Positions 22,684 through 36,405 of a DNA stretch of 64,000 nucleotides are shown one piece after another. Made by a program: the position numbers and the translations under genes. The stretch's first letter is position 1. The number at the start of each line of letters is the position of its first letter. The notes beneath the pieces were generated by a model. That model was given only the letters and a program-made list of their open reading frames with translations, had not been told where the DNA came from and searched no databases. This DNA comes from Gelatoporia subvermispora B (lineage: Eukaryota; Basidiomycota; Agaricomycetes; Polyporales; Gelatoporiaceae), in the NCBI GenBank assembly GCA_000320605.2, contig KB445805.1:843430-907429 (forward strand), read 5' to 3'.

Positions 22684-25613
22684 TCACCGCGACGCAGCGC
22701 TGCTCGCGCTCTCGCTCCGGCCCTGCGCCTGCGCCTGCTCCGCCCCGCGCTTCCCGGCGATCGTCAGCCAATTCCACCACCGCCCGCGTCCTTTGCTATC
22801 CTCCTCGTCGTCCTCCTCCGCGCCCGCGGGCACGCCGAGGCCCTCCACGTTCGCAAACGAGACGTACCCGTCCATCGCGCGGCACACCGCGGCCGCTGCG
22901 CGCGCGTCGAACGGCGACGGCGGCGTCGGCGGCGGCGTGAGCGGGCTCGGGCTCGCACTCGCGCTCCCGGGCGAGCCGGGCGGCCGCTGCGTGTGTGCCC
23001 GCGGCGAGCCCGGGGCGCGGGGCAGCTGGAGCGGCGGGGACGCGGCGCTGCGGTGCTTCGCGTGCTTTGCGCTCGCGTGGGCAGACTCGAGCGACGTCAG
23101 GCTGGCCTGTCTCAAACGGATGACGCAAGAGCGCCCACAGTGCGTCAGCGCGGATCGTCCATGCGGGGAACGCGGGGGGTACTCACGTCTACGTGCGCGG
23201 CGAGGAACAGCTCGCCCTCGCTGCTCATATTCCTGCTGCTCGCCATCGAGTTCGCGCTCGCGCTCCCGCTCGCACTCCCGCTCTCCCTCCCGTTCCCACG
23301 GGGCCTCTCCGTGCTCTGCGCCCGCCGCTCCTGCTCCTTCGCGCCGCGCAGCACGCCCTCGAGCCTGCTCCTGAGGACCGCCTCGTGCGGGGTGAGCTGC
23401 GGGCGCTCGCCATCGAGCGACGCGCGCGGCGGGGACGCGGGCGTCGCGTGGGCGCTCCCGCCAAACGTCCCCGAGTGCGATCTCGAGTGCGCGCGCGACG
23501 CACGGCGCACGGCCGGCGAGGAGTGCACCGAGCGCTGCAGCTGCCCGCGCGCGGGCGACGTGCCGGGCGTCGCGTACGCCGTCGGCGGGCTGCCGGGGAC
23601 GAGCGTCCGCGCGGAGGCGTCCGCGCTGCCGACGCTGTTATTCCTGAACAGGGCCGGCTTCTGCTGCGGGTGCTGTGGGTGGGGCAATGGGTATGCCTGG
23701 GTCGACGAGCCCGACGAGCCCGAGGCGGAGTTGCCGCTGCGCGTGCGCCAGAGCCACGCGCGCGGGTCGTCCTTGTCGGACATGAACACGTCGTCGCAGG
23801 CGCACTCGTCCTCGCACGACGCCTCGGTCGACGCGGACGACGCGGTGTGGCGGCGGAGCCTCCGCGCGGGGCGTGTGGGCGAGTTGGGCGTGGACAGCGG
23901 CGTGGGCAGGGGTGGCGGATTCTGCGCCATGCGTTCGTGCTCTTCTGCACGGCGCAGCGTATCCCGGAGCAGCCGCTCGGAGCGGCTTGGTGGGCGGGGC
24001 ATGGGTGGGCGTACCGGTGCGTGCGACGCGGGGAGGGCGGGCACCGAGGGCAGGGGGGGTAGCTGGGATGATGTGGGAAGGGGAGAGTTGGGCTGCGAGG
24101 CTGAATACGAGGACTGGCGTGCTCTTGAGCGCGAGCGTCCACGCGCGACGTGCATGTCGGCGGAGGAGGACGGTGCTGCGCTGTGCACGGGCGCGGTGGA
24201 GCGCGAGGAGAGGGGGGTGGGCGAGTGCACCTGCATGGACATGGCGAGGGTGGGGCGTGACGGCTGCGGGAGGAAGAGGAGGGTTCGGTGCGGTGATCTG
24301 TGGGAGCAGGAGAAGGGGCAGGTGTAATATCGCGGGAGGCCAGAGTTGCGAGGCAGGGTCGGGTGGAAGTGGAAGCAGGGGGGGAAGAAGGCAGGGTCAG
24401 CACAGGGTCATATACGGGTGCGGGTGAGAGGTGGGAGGACGGTGCGCGAGCACATACGGGGGGGCGGGGAAGACGGGATGAAGGGGTACAAAGGTAGATT
24501 GGATGGGCCATTAAGAAGGAGGGGACGAGAAGCTCGCAGCGCAAAGGATAGGCGCGGCAGACCGTGCACATGCGTACGGATGAACACGGTGGCTGGCCGT
24601 GGCATTTGGCACCAAAGGGTGCTCGAGGCACTGGGCCAGACGCCGGTGCGGAAAACGAGGCAAAGAACATATTCGTCCGCGCTTACGGACGCCCGTGGAT
24701 TAGGTTTGCATCCGCTCGTTCTCGCAACAGATGCATACACCGCTCCAGCAGGGCCCCTCCTGCCCGATCCGGAAAATGACAGAAGACCAAAGGGAATCTG
24801 CGAAACGGAAGCAAGAAGACGGCGCAAAACGTAAACTGACCTTAGTGACCGCGACCGGAGCGACCGCGGGGAATGTGCAGGCGTCGAAGGGGCCGCACGG
24901 TGAGAGGCGGCCGGCGTCGCAGGGCCGGACGGCGGGCTTCCAAATGAGGATACGGACGGAGCGGGCGTGAGGAGCGCGCGGTGCAGCGAACGAGGGGGCG
25001 GGGTGGCGGAGGGGCCGGCGCGGGGGCGGGCGTCGAGGGCGAGCGAGATGGGGCGGGGAGACGAGGAGGACGGGGAAGAGGGAGGCGGTACTTGAGCGTG
25101 CAAACTGTGACGCGGGTGCATCTGCGAGCCGTAGCCGGCGTGTCGCGCGTGATGGGCCTGGGCTTTCGCCCTCGGCGCGTGGGGCGCACGGCCCGCCTCC
25201 GCCTCGTCCGTTCCCGGTGCGCACGCATATCCCCGCCCAGACGACGACGGCGAGCTCGACAGCGCCGCGTCTGCAAGCCCGCTTCGACTTCGCGGTGCGA
25301 ACCCGGTGCGCCTGCCCGTGCCCCGTCCCCCCCTCTTCGCCATCGACCCGCCGCCCGGGCTCGCCTCTCGGGGCCGCAGGCCCGGGTGCGCCGCCGCGGG
25401 CTGCTCTTCACATCCGGCGTCGAGATCCCCTGCTCGATCGCGGGGGCCGCGCCCGCTCGTCCGCCGCAGGGACGGGGAGAAGTCCAGCGTGTCGATCCGC
25501 CGGAGCGTGCGCCGGGGCGGGGCGTCGGGCGTGCGGGGGGCCCGTCTTGCGAGCTGCCCCGCCGCGTACGGCGGCGAGGCCGCGAGGGACGAGCGTGAAG
25601 ACCAGCTGCTCAT
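22684..25613 (-). CDS. GC-rich disordered protein gene, at least three exons, unknown function
   Basis: The likely start is the ATG at 25613; the first exon runs to a GTACCG donor near 25090. A second coding block covers about 24242-23145, and a third about 23115 to the TGA at 22684. Intron boundaries between the first and second blocks are not resolved, so the second could be its own gene starting at 24242. The protein is Ser/Pro/Arg/Ala-rich. Ordered-looking parts are two related helices (SERLLRDTLRRAEEHERM and, later, LRSRLEGVLRGAKEQERR) and a C-terminal piece with GYVSFANVEGL and RWWNWL. The repeated helix suggests an internal duplication or a paired binding motif. I recognise no family; the reading frame is supported by the helices and the shared strand. 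Confidence 0.55.
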
Positions 25614-27450
25614 CGCGTCGTCGCCGGCTGCGCGTCGCCAATACTGGGCGTATAATTGCGGTGTGATTGCCTGGGATAGCCTGCGTTCGCGGGGTTGGAT
25701 GTCGGCCACGCGGCGCGGCTAGCTTGCTCGTGTGCGGGGCTGTCCTGGCTGGTCGTAGCGTCGTGGTCCGCGTTGGCGGCGTCGTAGGCGGCGTGGCGGG
25801 CGTGGTGGTCGTCCAGGAGTCGGGGGAATATAATCCTGAGCAAAAAGGAGCCCCGACGACGTCCAAATATGCGCACGCGCGTTACGTAGCAGACACCCAA
25901 ACAACGCAGACCGCGCACCCACGGTCCAGACCCCGCCCATTATCCTGCGTCACGCCTGACGCGCCACAGCCCCCGGCCCAATCGCCGGCCTCACAAACCA
26001 CACGCGTGACATTCCCACGCTTCGTCTTTCTTTCATTTTGTGCAAATCGCCTGACAGCTACCCCGCACTACCGCGCCCCTCCCCATTCCCCGCACGCGCA
26101 TTATATTCCCTGCAGGCACCCGCTCCGGACCTCTCGACGCACGTCGCACGCCTGCGCAAATTCCGCTCGACGTCTTCCAGCTCGTCCCGGGCAAATTCTG
26201 CTCTGCTGCACGCGGCGGACGCCACCGAGCCCGAAGCAGCGAAATGGGCCCGGCGCGGCGGTCCAGACCGCAGCATGCGCGCGCGCGTTCTGCCGTCCGC
26301 TGCAGCCGCTGGCTTTGGGTGGTTACCGACCGCGGCCCTGGCGGCGCAACGGATCAAGCAGCCTCCGTGCGACGGCGATCAGTGCGCCGCACCCACGCCC
26401 GTCTTCGCCGGGCGCCGTCGCTGCCGCCACCGCCACGCCGGCGTTGGGAGGTGCGTCGGCGTGCCAATGGCTGGCTGGCTGACGGATGATGCTGAATTTC
26501 CGAGGGGGCTGCCTGCCTGGTGTGGACGCGCCACGTCCAGCTCATCACCCCGTGCTGGATTTGCATTTGCATTTTGCGATATCGCTGCTCCAAGGCCCAA
26601 AGCCCGTCGCGAGGGGGTGTCGCTCAGCGGGTGTCGAGCACGCCCCGCCAGGCCCGGCCTGCCCGGTGGCAGCTACCTATAGCGGCGTCCTGTCCGGATA
26701 TCCAAATTCAGACAGCCTCGCAAATTGGCCTGCGGACGACGTCCTCGCATACGGCCGTGGCCTCTGGCGCATCGGAATAAACCTCGTTCGGACGCTCGGA
26801 TGCGATAGCGGGCGCGCTATCGCAAAGCGACCCCGCAGATGTTCCGACAATGCCTCTGGCCAGAGCCCGATTCCCCAGCCCCGCTCGTACGTGTGCGCTG
26901 TGACGCGTTCCCTGGTATCTGGCGTTTGCGGTGCGGTACTGGTGCGTGAAGAGCCGCCTGCGCCGCGCAGAGTTGTCCGGGAACGACGATGCGCGGACGA
27001 GCAGGATCTGACATAACGTGAACGGCGCAGGGGTGCACATGACGCAACCGGCCTCATGCACGATTCGTGCGCGCGCGATCTGCGCTTCGTTCGTCGCACC
27101 GAGAAGCTCACCGAAGCCTCGCCCAGATCTCGCTCGAATTAGCTCAGCATCCTCGTCTCGCCTTCCAACACCGACGTCAGCATCAATATTAATATCATTT
27201 GCAAGCGACTCTTCCACCGACCGCGCGAGCTGGCCGTATAGCTCTTTGGCCTCATACGCGCCCACATCAATTTCACTGCTGTTGATGCTATTCGGGGCCG
27301 AAGCATGACCGGAACATGCTGCACACTGCAAGGCCTGGCAAGCCCGATGCCTCATCTCGTCCTGCGCCGGCTGCTCCCGCCGATTTCCTCAGCTGCCAGC
27401 CTCGGACGCTACGCATACCGAATACGCACCGCGCGCGAACGCAGCACGCT
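25614..27450. other. GC-rich intergenic, no supported gene
   Basis: This contains the 5' region of the preceding gene. A minus-strand stretch near 27130-27290 reads as an acidic helix-rich segment (EIDVGAYEAKELYGQLARSV) and could be one exon of an unrecognised gene, but no start, splice partners or domain were found. Confidence 0.3.
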
Positions 27451-28850
27451 CAGCTGGCCGCGCCTCCTTACGACACGCCCCTTGCGCGCGACTGGTGGCC
27501 TCCCGTGCGCCGTTATTGCCTCTCAGCAGGCAACCCTCTGTGGGATGGCGCGCGCGACAACGGGAAGCCGACCCCCCCGGAAGCTCGCGCGTGCGTCTCC
27601 CTATCCCCGCCTCCTCACGCGTTCTTAATGCTATTCGGAATCCTCCCCGGAATCCTTCCTGGTGATCCAGCCCCATAGCCACCGGGGGCTGCAAGGCCGA
27701 ATTCGCGCACTCCGATAGATGACGGAGTACTTCGCGAGGCTCTGCCGTCCAATGGCACAGACCGCTATCGAGGTGCTGGCGTACTAGGATGCCTTTTCCC
27801 GCTCTCGACTGGATCGAGAGCCCCGGAGCTTGCACGTCTTCCTTGGATCTCCTTCGACCGCGCGCAGCATCCTGGAATTTGCCAATTCGCGAGCATGCCT
27901 GACGTCGCTGAAGTCGCGCGTGCGGAATCGGAGCTGGCAATGCTTCAACGCGCGATTTTCGCGACTCGATACTCGATATTAGACTATTGAGGGTGGGTTC
28001 CCGCTAAAGCCACGCTCGGGACGCATTCACTGACCGTATGCGTCCTTTCGGCTTCTTGGCTTCTTCGCTGGTGTAAGTTCTGTGCCACTCTCCACGCTAT
28101 CTGCTCGTATATCACACCTGAAGTCTTCTGGCGTTTTTGGCGTCACTCGAGAATGCAATACGCCCAGCTGGCTCCAACTCATTACGCACAATCTGGCTTC
28201 GCGTGCACCATTGTCGACTTTCGGTGTGGGGCGACATGCGCGACAACCGAAGACCGACACTCCCGGAAGTATGTCCCTTGCGTCCGCTGGCCCCCGCTTC
28301 CTCACGCGTTGTTTACGCCACTCGCAGTGACCGGCGCATCTCTTGTCATGAGGTAACACAGCTTCCGGAGGCCTGTAACGGCCAAACTTGCTCAGTCCGA
28401 TGAATGACGCAACCCTTCGTCGTGCTCTGAAGGATGGCTCCTCGTGCATTGAGTTGCGAGCTCCGGAATTGGCACATCCTCCTCACATGTCTCTCTCGAC
28501 ATCGCGTAGCCTCCGGGACTTTGGCAATCGACGAACCTACTCGATATTGCTGGAGTCGGTCATAGCGGGATTGGGGCTGAACCCACCCCGACGAGCGATT
28601 TTAGCGACTCGGGAGTCCATTTTGGACTGTTGAGGATGTTTTCTTCGTTAAAACCGCGCCCGGACCATGATCTCATCAGCACCATACACGTCCAACCTTA
28701 TTCTGCATTAGGCACGCAGTGAGCCCATTCGGCCGCGTCGCGCCTTCGCTGGCGTAAGCTCTGTTCCACACTCTGCACACCCTACGCATCGTTGCTGTCT
28801 GTCTGTTCATGCATCTCGAAATTTTCCGGGGTTTGCGCGCACATAGTCGT
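27451..28850. repeat. Degenerate tandem duplication, two units of about 680 bases
   Basis: Unit 1 (about 27466-28140) and unit 2 (about 28157-28850) align in order through several blocks: the GGAAG...CCCCGC(C/T)TCCTCACGCGTT block (near 27577 and 28263), the ACTCCGAT(A)GATGACG block (near 27709 and 28395), the GCGATTTT(C/A)GCGACTCG block (near 27952 and 28597), and the TTCGCTGGTGTAAG block (near 28061 and 28747). Neither unit has a convincing long reading frame on either strand. They look like an old duplicated segment that is decaying, possibly of a gene. Confidence 0.55.
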
Positions 28851-31800
28851 TGGTATGTCTTTGGCTATCATCGGCAATCCCGTTTCTGATGTTCGACGTA
28901 GTGGAAGTCGATTACACACTGCTTCCCTTGTATTCACGCGAGATGAGGGCGTAATCGCATAAAATGACCTCTGCGGTGCTCCAACTGTCTATCTACCTCT
29001 GTGTTAGCGGTCGTTATCTCACCGCACGCTGCGTCTGCAGATCGTCCAGCGAGTCGTGCAACTTCCTGAAAGGCAACGCAGGACAAGCGATGCACGTGAC
29101 TCGCGCAGCTACCGACACGCCCGCCTCTCAAGGAGCCCTCTTCTCCCGCGTCGCAGTACTGTCCGCGTATCGAATTTGATTATAAGACCCGCACCCGGCT
29201 TTGAAATTTGACAGATCGCACGGGCAGTCACACCGAACTTTCTCTGTCCCTCAGCGATTCTTCGCGACCGCGGGATCCCTTGGCGAACATCCCAAAACCG
29301 CGCCATCGTGTTATTATCGTGTATTCTACCCCTCAATTAAATCGCTCTCGTCTCGGACTACGCACCCACGCAGTGCGAGCTTCACCAATCGCGGCCATCT
29401 AATCGACCATCGCCCGGCGATATCACATCTTCCTCGACACTAACCCGACGCGCCGCGTCTCGCCCTCAACACGCCGTCCTATACCGTCCTCCGATCGCCC
29501 CCTCCCACTCTCACAGCCGCCAGACTAATCCCCTACGCCCGCCCCGGACAATCCGATCGCACCATCGCTGCAGACACGCCCGCGGTCATAGGAGGGCGGA
29601 GGCGCCGTGCGCGCACGCAGATGACCCCCGCCGAACCTCGTCGAATCTTCGCGACGGCCGGTGTGAGCGACCCGTGCGCGCAACCACATATCAGCCCATC
29701 ACGCCCAGGCAGCGCGGCACCCTCTGGCCGCCTGCTCCCTCGCCGTCTCGCCGTGGAGCGCTGCATACAGTCCAGTCCGACGCACCCGCCCACCTGTCGG
29801 GCGTGGCGACCGCGCTTTCGAATCTGCACTCGCGATCTGGGCCGAGACTCGCGACTGGGACAAAGACGGCTGGGGCGGCTGCGCGTGAGTTTGTTCGACG
29901 GGCTGAGAACGCGTGGGGAGTGCGCTGAATTGTGTGGTGGGTCGTATTGCCCGCTGGGGGGCAGGTTCTGGTGGAAGATCGAGCAAGGCCTCGTCGCTGC
30001 GCCGAATCTCCTTCGGACGTCAAGTTGTCTTCCACTATCGCTTTCCAGACAATGGGTCCTCGTCGAGGCCCACGCTCCCTACTCCACGTCCGCCCCCGAG
30101 TCCGCCCCGTGCACTGCAGACGTCGAAACCACTTCTAGTCTGAGATATCTGCCCTACCACCCACCCGCACAGGCTTCGCACGACCTTTGGGTCTCTTCTG
30201 CCGCGAAGTCTGATCCACCGCTGTTCTTTATTCGCAGTATCCACTCTGGGCATAGTCGTCCTACTCCTGCATCTGTATCGTGTTCGATCGATCATATACA
30301 ATCCTCGACCCATTCCCGGGCACATCACACTTCTGCACGCGTGCGAACCAACGCTCCATGGCGCTTCCGGATTATCTTCCTTCCCTCGCGCGAGGATTCG
30401 AGGTTCTATTCCGGATGCGGGACACCGTCCGTCGTCAGGCCGCACAGATGACCGTGCTCGATTGTCATGCCGCTGCGCACGCAGCACTGCCGGACGACTC
30501 ATCGCCATCCTTCTCCCTTCCTCCAGACGACTTCTGGCCTCGCCCACCTGAGCGCACACCATAATCCCCACCTACAGACGCTCCTGCTCGCCCGACAGAT
30601 CTCAACCCCTCACGCATCCTCGCAGGGCGTTCCGCTCGATATGCATCCCAGTCGGCGCCCGCCGCTCCACTTGGTACCTCCAGAGGCGAGTCCCACCCGC
30701 GCACCCCCGCCGCCGGCACCTGCCGGCACCGACGCGCTATCCCCCGCGCATCTCAGCTCTGCACATCAAGTTGGAGCGCGAGCTCTGATGCTCGCGGGCC
30801 TGGACCGCGCCCCACCGTCTGGTGATGGACGCGGCGCACCGGTGGAGCGTGCCTGCGAAGTCGTTCCACGCGCAAAGCAAGGATTGGCGGGGGAAGCACG
30901 ACGTCGGACTAGGCTTTGATACCGGGGCGCGAGGTGCACAAGACCGCCTGGGCTGCGCTCCGCCGACGCCGTCGTCGTCATGGCCCGGCCAAAGTTGGAA
31001 ATACTTTTGCGCCGTGTACTCTGTGTCTTGTGCCCAGCCGAGCGAACCACCCTTGCCGGAGCGCGCATCTCTTCGGGTGCAATGCGCCTAGACCATGGGC
31101 TGCAAGTCCTCCGCATCTCCGGACTCAAGTAGCACCCTCGCCAGACGACGCGAGCAGCCGGCTTGGCCATTGGGATCTCGAAATACAGCGTCTTTGCACG
31201 ACTCACGGGACGCCCCCTCACGGGCCTGGCCGCCGCTCGCAGATGACGGACTCGCAAGTCGCAAGACAGAATCAATGAGAAGCCCTATGACGCAATGTGG
31301 GGAAGCGGGCGCCTGTCGCAGGAGCTTGTTTGGCGGGCGAGCAGCCCCCGACGCTGGGAGTCTCGGGGACGCAATTTGCAAGGGCGAGGAGAGCACTTGA
31401 TCACCAGTGCTGCTGAGGTGCGGGCTCCGAGGACGGCATCGCGCGATGTGTGTCCGGGTCGAGCTCGGCTGCATCCAGGTGCCAGGTGCTCGACGAGCCT
31501 GACCAATGTGTTATATCATCTCTTGTGCAAGAGTGGGCGTGGTTTCCAGCTTCGCTTTCTGCTGACCTCTTCCTGTGCGCATGCCTGACCCAGCGACGGC
31601 AACACGAGGTGCACATGCTCGCCCCGAGCACGGCAGTCGCACGATCAATCCCGACGTCTTGGTGAAACTCGAAACTCTTTCGGCTTGCAAATACATGTCC
31701 AGCTGCACGTACCTCAAAGTTCACGAGCTTTGCGCACACGAGGCGACTAAACCACCTCGCGTGACTTCGGTAGCCGCCGCTCACAGACTCTGTACGTAAC

Positions 31801-34497
31801 ACTCGAGCTAAAACTTCGGTTTCATTCGCTCATGCGCAGGTCAGCAGCCTTCGCAATATATCTTCACGCTCACGGACACTCAAACCAGCCTACGCTTTGC
31901 TGTTTACATTAGCTCGTTGCCTTTCGGTCCACGCCGTCATAGCCAGCGTCCCGACATACTGCCTCCGGCATCTCGACGTGCTGCGTCAAATGATTACAGC
32001 GACCACAGGACCAATTGGCGTCGTGGCCCTCTGCTCGCCCTGGCATTTTGCGAGACTGCGGATGACAGAACGATGACGGCTGCCACAGTGTCTTTCGTCA
32101 TTCCAGATCAACCCGGCTCACACTTGACGTTCAGCCTGATCATCTGTTCCGGCCACACCTCCGTCCGGACAATGCGACGCACCTCGGCCACGGGCCTGCG
32201 CACCTAGCAACATTCGAGATCAGCACGGTCGAGACGCTCGGGCATCGCTCAGCATGTTCACCTAAGCTGATCCGGTTGCTCGAGTCATCACGAACGTGCA
32301 TGTCCTGCCCTGCGAACAATTCATCTGCACTGCCGGTAGTCTCGCAATATGCCCTATATTCGGCAGGCTGTGCTAAGATGGCGCTCGGGCCCTTGGTGTC
32401 CTGTCCGGAAGCGCTCTGGACAACATTCAGGTAGAAGCGCGCGTTCTCGAATTCCGGACGAGTCGCACATTTATGCAACCACCATCGACATCAGGACATA
32501 GCTTCGTCTCGCTGTCTTCCACCAAGGTGATATCTCGAATACTGGTGGTCTGTGTCCTTGTCTTCCCAACTTCGCTCTGCGCATTTCGGCGCTTCAAATC
32601 CTCAGGGTACCTCTTAATGCAGTGCGGTTGTTTCGCTGGTGAGGCGTCCCCATCTACTTCAACGTGCCGAGGGCGAACATCATACAATCATAGGTAATGC
32701 TGCCCCGCCAGATTCGTTTGCTCGTCGTCATCGATGTACGGGTCGCATACCTGGTGGCCAAAGTTACCCCGGACGGATATTGCCACGATGGCACGGGGCG
32801 ACGGCGCTACGGCCAGACGCACCACGCGTGGATATCTCCATCTTTCCCATTTCGCAGCGGACAATACTCCTGAAAATGGGACCATTGTCCTTGAGAGGCG
32901 ATTCTCGGGATACAGGTCGGGATACAGGGAACCCTCGCCAGATCAGCGGGATGCTCACAAGGCTTCAAGGCTGCCGTTATCCCTACAGGCACTGCAAGTC
33001 TGCACGGATCTCCGCCGGACATCGCTGTATCCCGTTCTCGTCCTGAGTTGAAGACCAACGTGCGCATTACGTGCGGGCTCCGCGTCTGCAACGTTTCTGA
33101 GGAGGCTACTCGTCGTGCAAATGCGGTGGTGCTCCCTCTGCATCTTCGGTCCGAACCCTGGCTGAACTTGGTGCGCTGACGCTCGTGGTAACCTCGGCTT
33201 TTCAAGCAGCACAGGATGCGGAGGATCAGCGCACTCCGGTCGCACTCGTCACACTTACATCACGCCTTGCGAAAACAAGCTACGTGCCCTGTTATATCCT
33301 CGGCATCAGTCCCATTACGCCGCACGAGACGCATCTGCTGGCGTCGTTCCTGTGTCTTGATGGCTGGGCAGCGCCCGCGACATTCATCGAGTACCCCAAA
33401 CCGGTCCTGCATCCTATCTCTGTCTGTTATAACCTACGAATTACGACACCCTTCGACATCGACCTCCTTCTGACCGCTCTTCTCCGGGGTATCATTCGCC
33501 CCAGCTCTCACGCATCGAAAAGAAATAGGCTGTGCTACCGGTCTCATGGTGCGCATATTGGTGAAGCCGTCGCCCGTTCCAGCCTCGAAAGTCGGTCCGC
33601 GCCACCCAGGTAGCCTAATGTCCAAAAATTGGTGAAATCGGAGCCTGTGGTCTATTGGGGTGCGTTACTGGTCTCATATTCAACATACGCACACGCATAT
33701 CCGCCTTCCGGACCTGATTCCGCATGACGGGACGCGCGAGAATTCGACGCCTCCGAACATAGGACGCTCCTTGTGCACGAGTTACGGCAGTCAATATTCT
33801 TCACCTTCGCACCGTGTCCGCAGTCAAATAACCGGCGGGAGATAAGGGCGAAGTCCCCCGGCTAGCCGATAATTGACATCCTGACAGTTCATATACTCAC
33901 ATACTTACTCGCTTACCCGAGACACACATACCTTCTCTCGCTCACCTACACGGTACACAGCACACGTCTAATACCGGTTACACCTGTATAGTTTATACAT
34001 CTGTCCTACTACAGCACGCTGTAGGGCAGAGAACTATGCAATCGCATTCGCGACATGGGTAGTGTATAATGATGTTGTATGAATCGGGACAAGAAACCAA
34101 CAATGAACAGTCCACGCGTACCCGGCTAGCGCCCGGCACACGATAAGCAAGCACTGCGCTGTAAAGCAGCCCCCGCCGCCCGCACATGCGCGGGCGGCGC
34201 ATACAAGATAGTCAGTCGTGAAGAGAAAAGGTCCGAGTGCGTCTACGTGAGGAGTCCATGAGTGGGAGAGCGCTACAAGCAGCAGCGCAAACAGGACCTG
34301 GCTTTGGAACCAATGCCAGATTGCAGCGGCCAGAGACAAGGTGGGAGGAGCAGCGGCAGGCAGGGCGGAACAGGGTGCGTAGGTAGACGTAGGCAGGGCG
34401 GGTATATTCCGTATCGTAAGTATAGATGAGCATCGGGAGATGGGACGCCGTCCGTGTCCTGTCCGTGCCAGCCCCGCCGCACGCGCACTAGGGCGCG
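28851..34497. other. 5.6 kb with no recognised gene; possible coding tract on plus near 29.6-31.1 kb
   Basis: Between 29674 and 30143 the plus strand reads like protein in consecutive segments (for example LSGVATALSNLHSRSG and GRQVVFHYRFPDNG). Two more such segments follow near 30359-30560 and 30822-31090. Frames switch between segments and I could not find a set of splice sites that joins them. This may be an unrecognised multi-exon gene or a decayed one. I see no repeats, mobile elements or RNA genes in the rest. Confidence 0.3.
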
Positions 34498-36405
34498 CTA
34501 CTGCGCGTAAACCTGCTGCCCCTCGCCAGGCGGTGGCGAGTAGCCGGACTGCATCTCGACGGGGGGCTGCGCGTAGTACTGCTGCTGCGGCTCTGGGTAT
34601 CGCGGCGTGGGCGACTCGGGAATCTGCTTTTCTTCGGCAGGGCTGCCTTTGCCTCCATCCGCTGCGGCGGTGGCAGCAGTCGGGTCGCCGATACCAGCAC
34701 GGGTACCCCAACCAGTCTGACAGATTCATGAATACACGTCGATGGAGATGATAGCGATACGTACCTCGTGAAGCGTGAGCAGCGCATAGAGCTTCATGAT
34801 TGCGAAGTAATACCCGAACGCGATGAACGCCGGGACGTAGATCACATCCTGCGGACGGAACCACAAATGCGGCAGGAGCTTCGCCGTACGTGTCGCTGTC
34901 AGCCATATGACATAACTGACAACGATGTTCCTATAGCGACAACATGAGCCTATACTGAGAACTTGCAGGGCAAAGCACATACCACCATGGCAAATGGTAA
35001 CCACCGTCGTCGATGGGCAGGGTGCTCTTGTAGATTAGGTATGCGACGAGACATGGGCCGGAGAGGAGTGTGAACGGGTTGAACAGCTTGTCCACCTATC
35101 GTGATTCAGCGTCAAAACACGATCGTCAATCACCTGTCGATCATGACCACATAAAAAAACTGCGCACCATGGTATATGCAACATATGGATGAGTTGTCCA
35201 GATGTAGCGCTCCATGAACAGAGAACGGAGGTCAGACCGCCACGTATTACGCGTCCACCGTAGGACCTGTTTGAGGAACCGCCAGTTAGGCTTCATCGTC
35301 GACAGCAGCTCGGCCTCCTTGCAGCACTGCACGTATGTGCTCCAACCGTGGCTGACCATCCAGCGCGTGAGGAACTTGTCGTCGCCCGAGTTCAGCTGGT
35401 ACTTTCCGAGCCAGTAGTCGTGCGTGAAGCCGTGGAGGAACTCGGGGTCCTTGAGGATGACAGTGCGGTACGCGGCAGTACGGCCAGACAAGCACGGGAG
35501 CCCGCCGTCGATGTGCGTCGAAGACGCGATCTCGATGTTACGGATGGACAGACGGAACGCAGCGAGGACCTCCCAGACGGTGAATTTGTCGCCACAGGGC
35601 TGGACACGCTGCGACGTGCCCACACCGCCCATCTTCTGGTCCTCGAAGCAGGCGAGGGTGTATGGGAGGAGCGTGGGCGGCCAGATAGCGTCGTCGTCGG
35701 CAAAAACGATGATATCCGTGGTGGTGTTCTTGATGCCGTGGGACATCTGCAGCCGCTTGTTCGCATAGGGCACAGTGAGGACGCGGATGCGCTCTGGGTC
35801 GACCGCATTCGCGAGCTCCTGGAGCGGGCCAAGCATCTTTTCCTCGGTGATGATGAGGATCTCCTTGGGCTTGCCGACGAGCCAGCTGTGGGCGGCCTCC
35901 TTGAACTCCTCGCCGGCATCAATGGTGGGTACTACGATCGTAACATCTTCTTCGGCGATGTATGTTGGGTTTTCAGGTAGAGGGATGGGACGGTATGTCC
36001 AGGACGCGACAAGACGAATGAGGTACCATAGATATCGGTAGAAACTGCCTCGAGGTCAGCATGTGGACTACGTGAGTGGCTCTGGAACGTACCCAATGAC
36101 CCCAAATGGTACAACTGAAGAACGGTGTCAGCGGCGGCCATGGACGGCGCTGGAGCGGGGACTTACAGACTGGGAAGTGATCAGAGGTCAAACGAAGCAT
36201 TGTTCGACCACGGGGGGGTTAGGACACGCAAAACGGCAGATGTGCAAAGGAGCGGGTAGGGGATGGTGTGGTAGTCGAGTCGAGCGCCGCGGACAGCGAG
36301 CGCACCGTCGTCTTCGTCGTTGTCGTCGTCGCTGGCAGTTGGCGAGCAGCCAGCCTCAGCGAAGTCGATGGCGACGACACGTCCAGCCCGCGTCAGCCAC
36401 CTCAT
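34498..36405 (-). CDS. Cps1-type family 2 glycosyltransferase, membrane polysaccharide synthase
   Basis: ATG at 36405, TAG at 34498; at least six exons. The N-terminal exon carries an acidic stretch and the LDYHTIPYPLL segment typical of this fungal family, then a membrane helix (WYLIRLV). The catalytic part includes VTIVVPTIDAG, the DxD-type metal site ADDDA, the acceptor-side GDDKFLTRW, and Q..RWTRNTWRS, which matches the Q-x-x-R-W motif of processive family 2 enzymes. Several membrane helices follow (VSYVIWL, IYVPAFIAFGYYFA), then a WGTR motif and a hydrophilic Pro/Gln tail. Relatives include the cryptococcal Cps1 protein, linked to capsule or hyaluronan-like polymer. The product is not predictable from sequence. 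It probably lies in the plasma membrane. The promoter region is shared with divergent ADE6. Confidence 0.85.

Noticed and set aside
22597..24327. 576-codon plus-strand frame
   Set aside because: It is antisense to the disordered-protein gene at 22684-25613, which has the better-formed helices and acidic segments; the plus frame is extreme Arg/Ala.
29621..30451. 276-codon plus-strand frame as a gene
   Set aside because: Another frame within it reads more like protein (LSGVATALSNLHSRSG), so the long frame itself is probably not the coding one; I left the tract unassigned.
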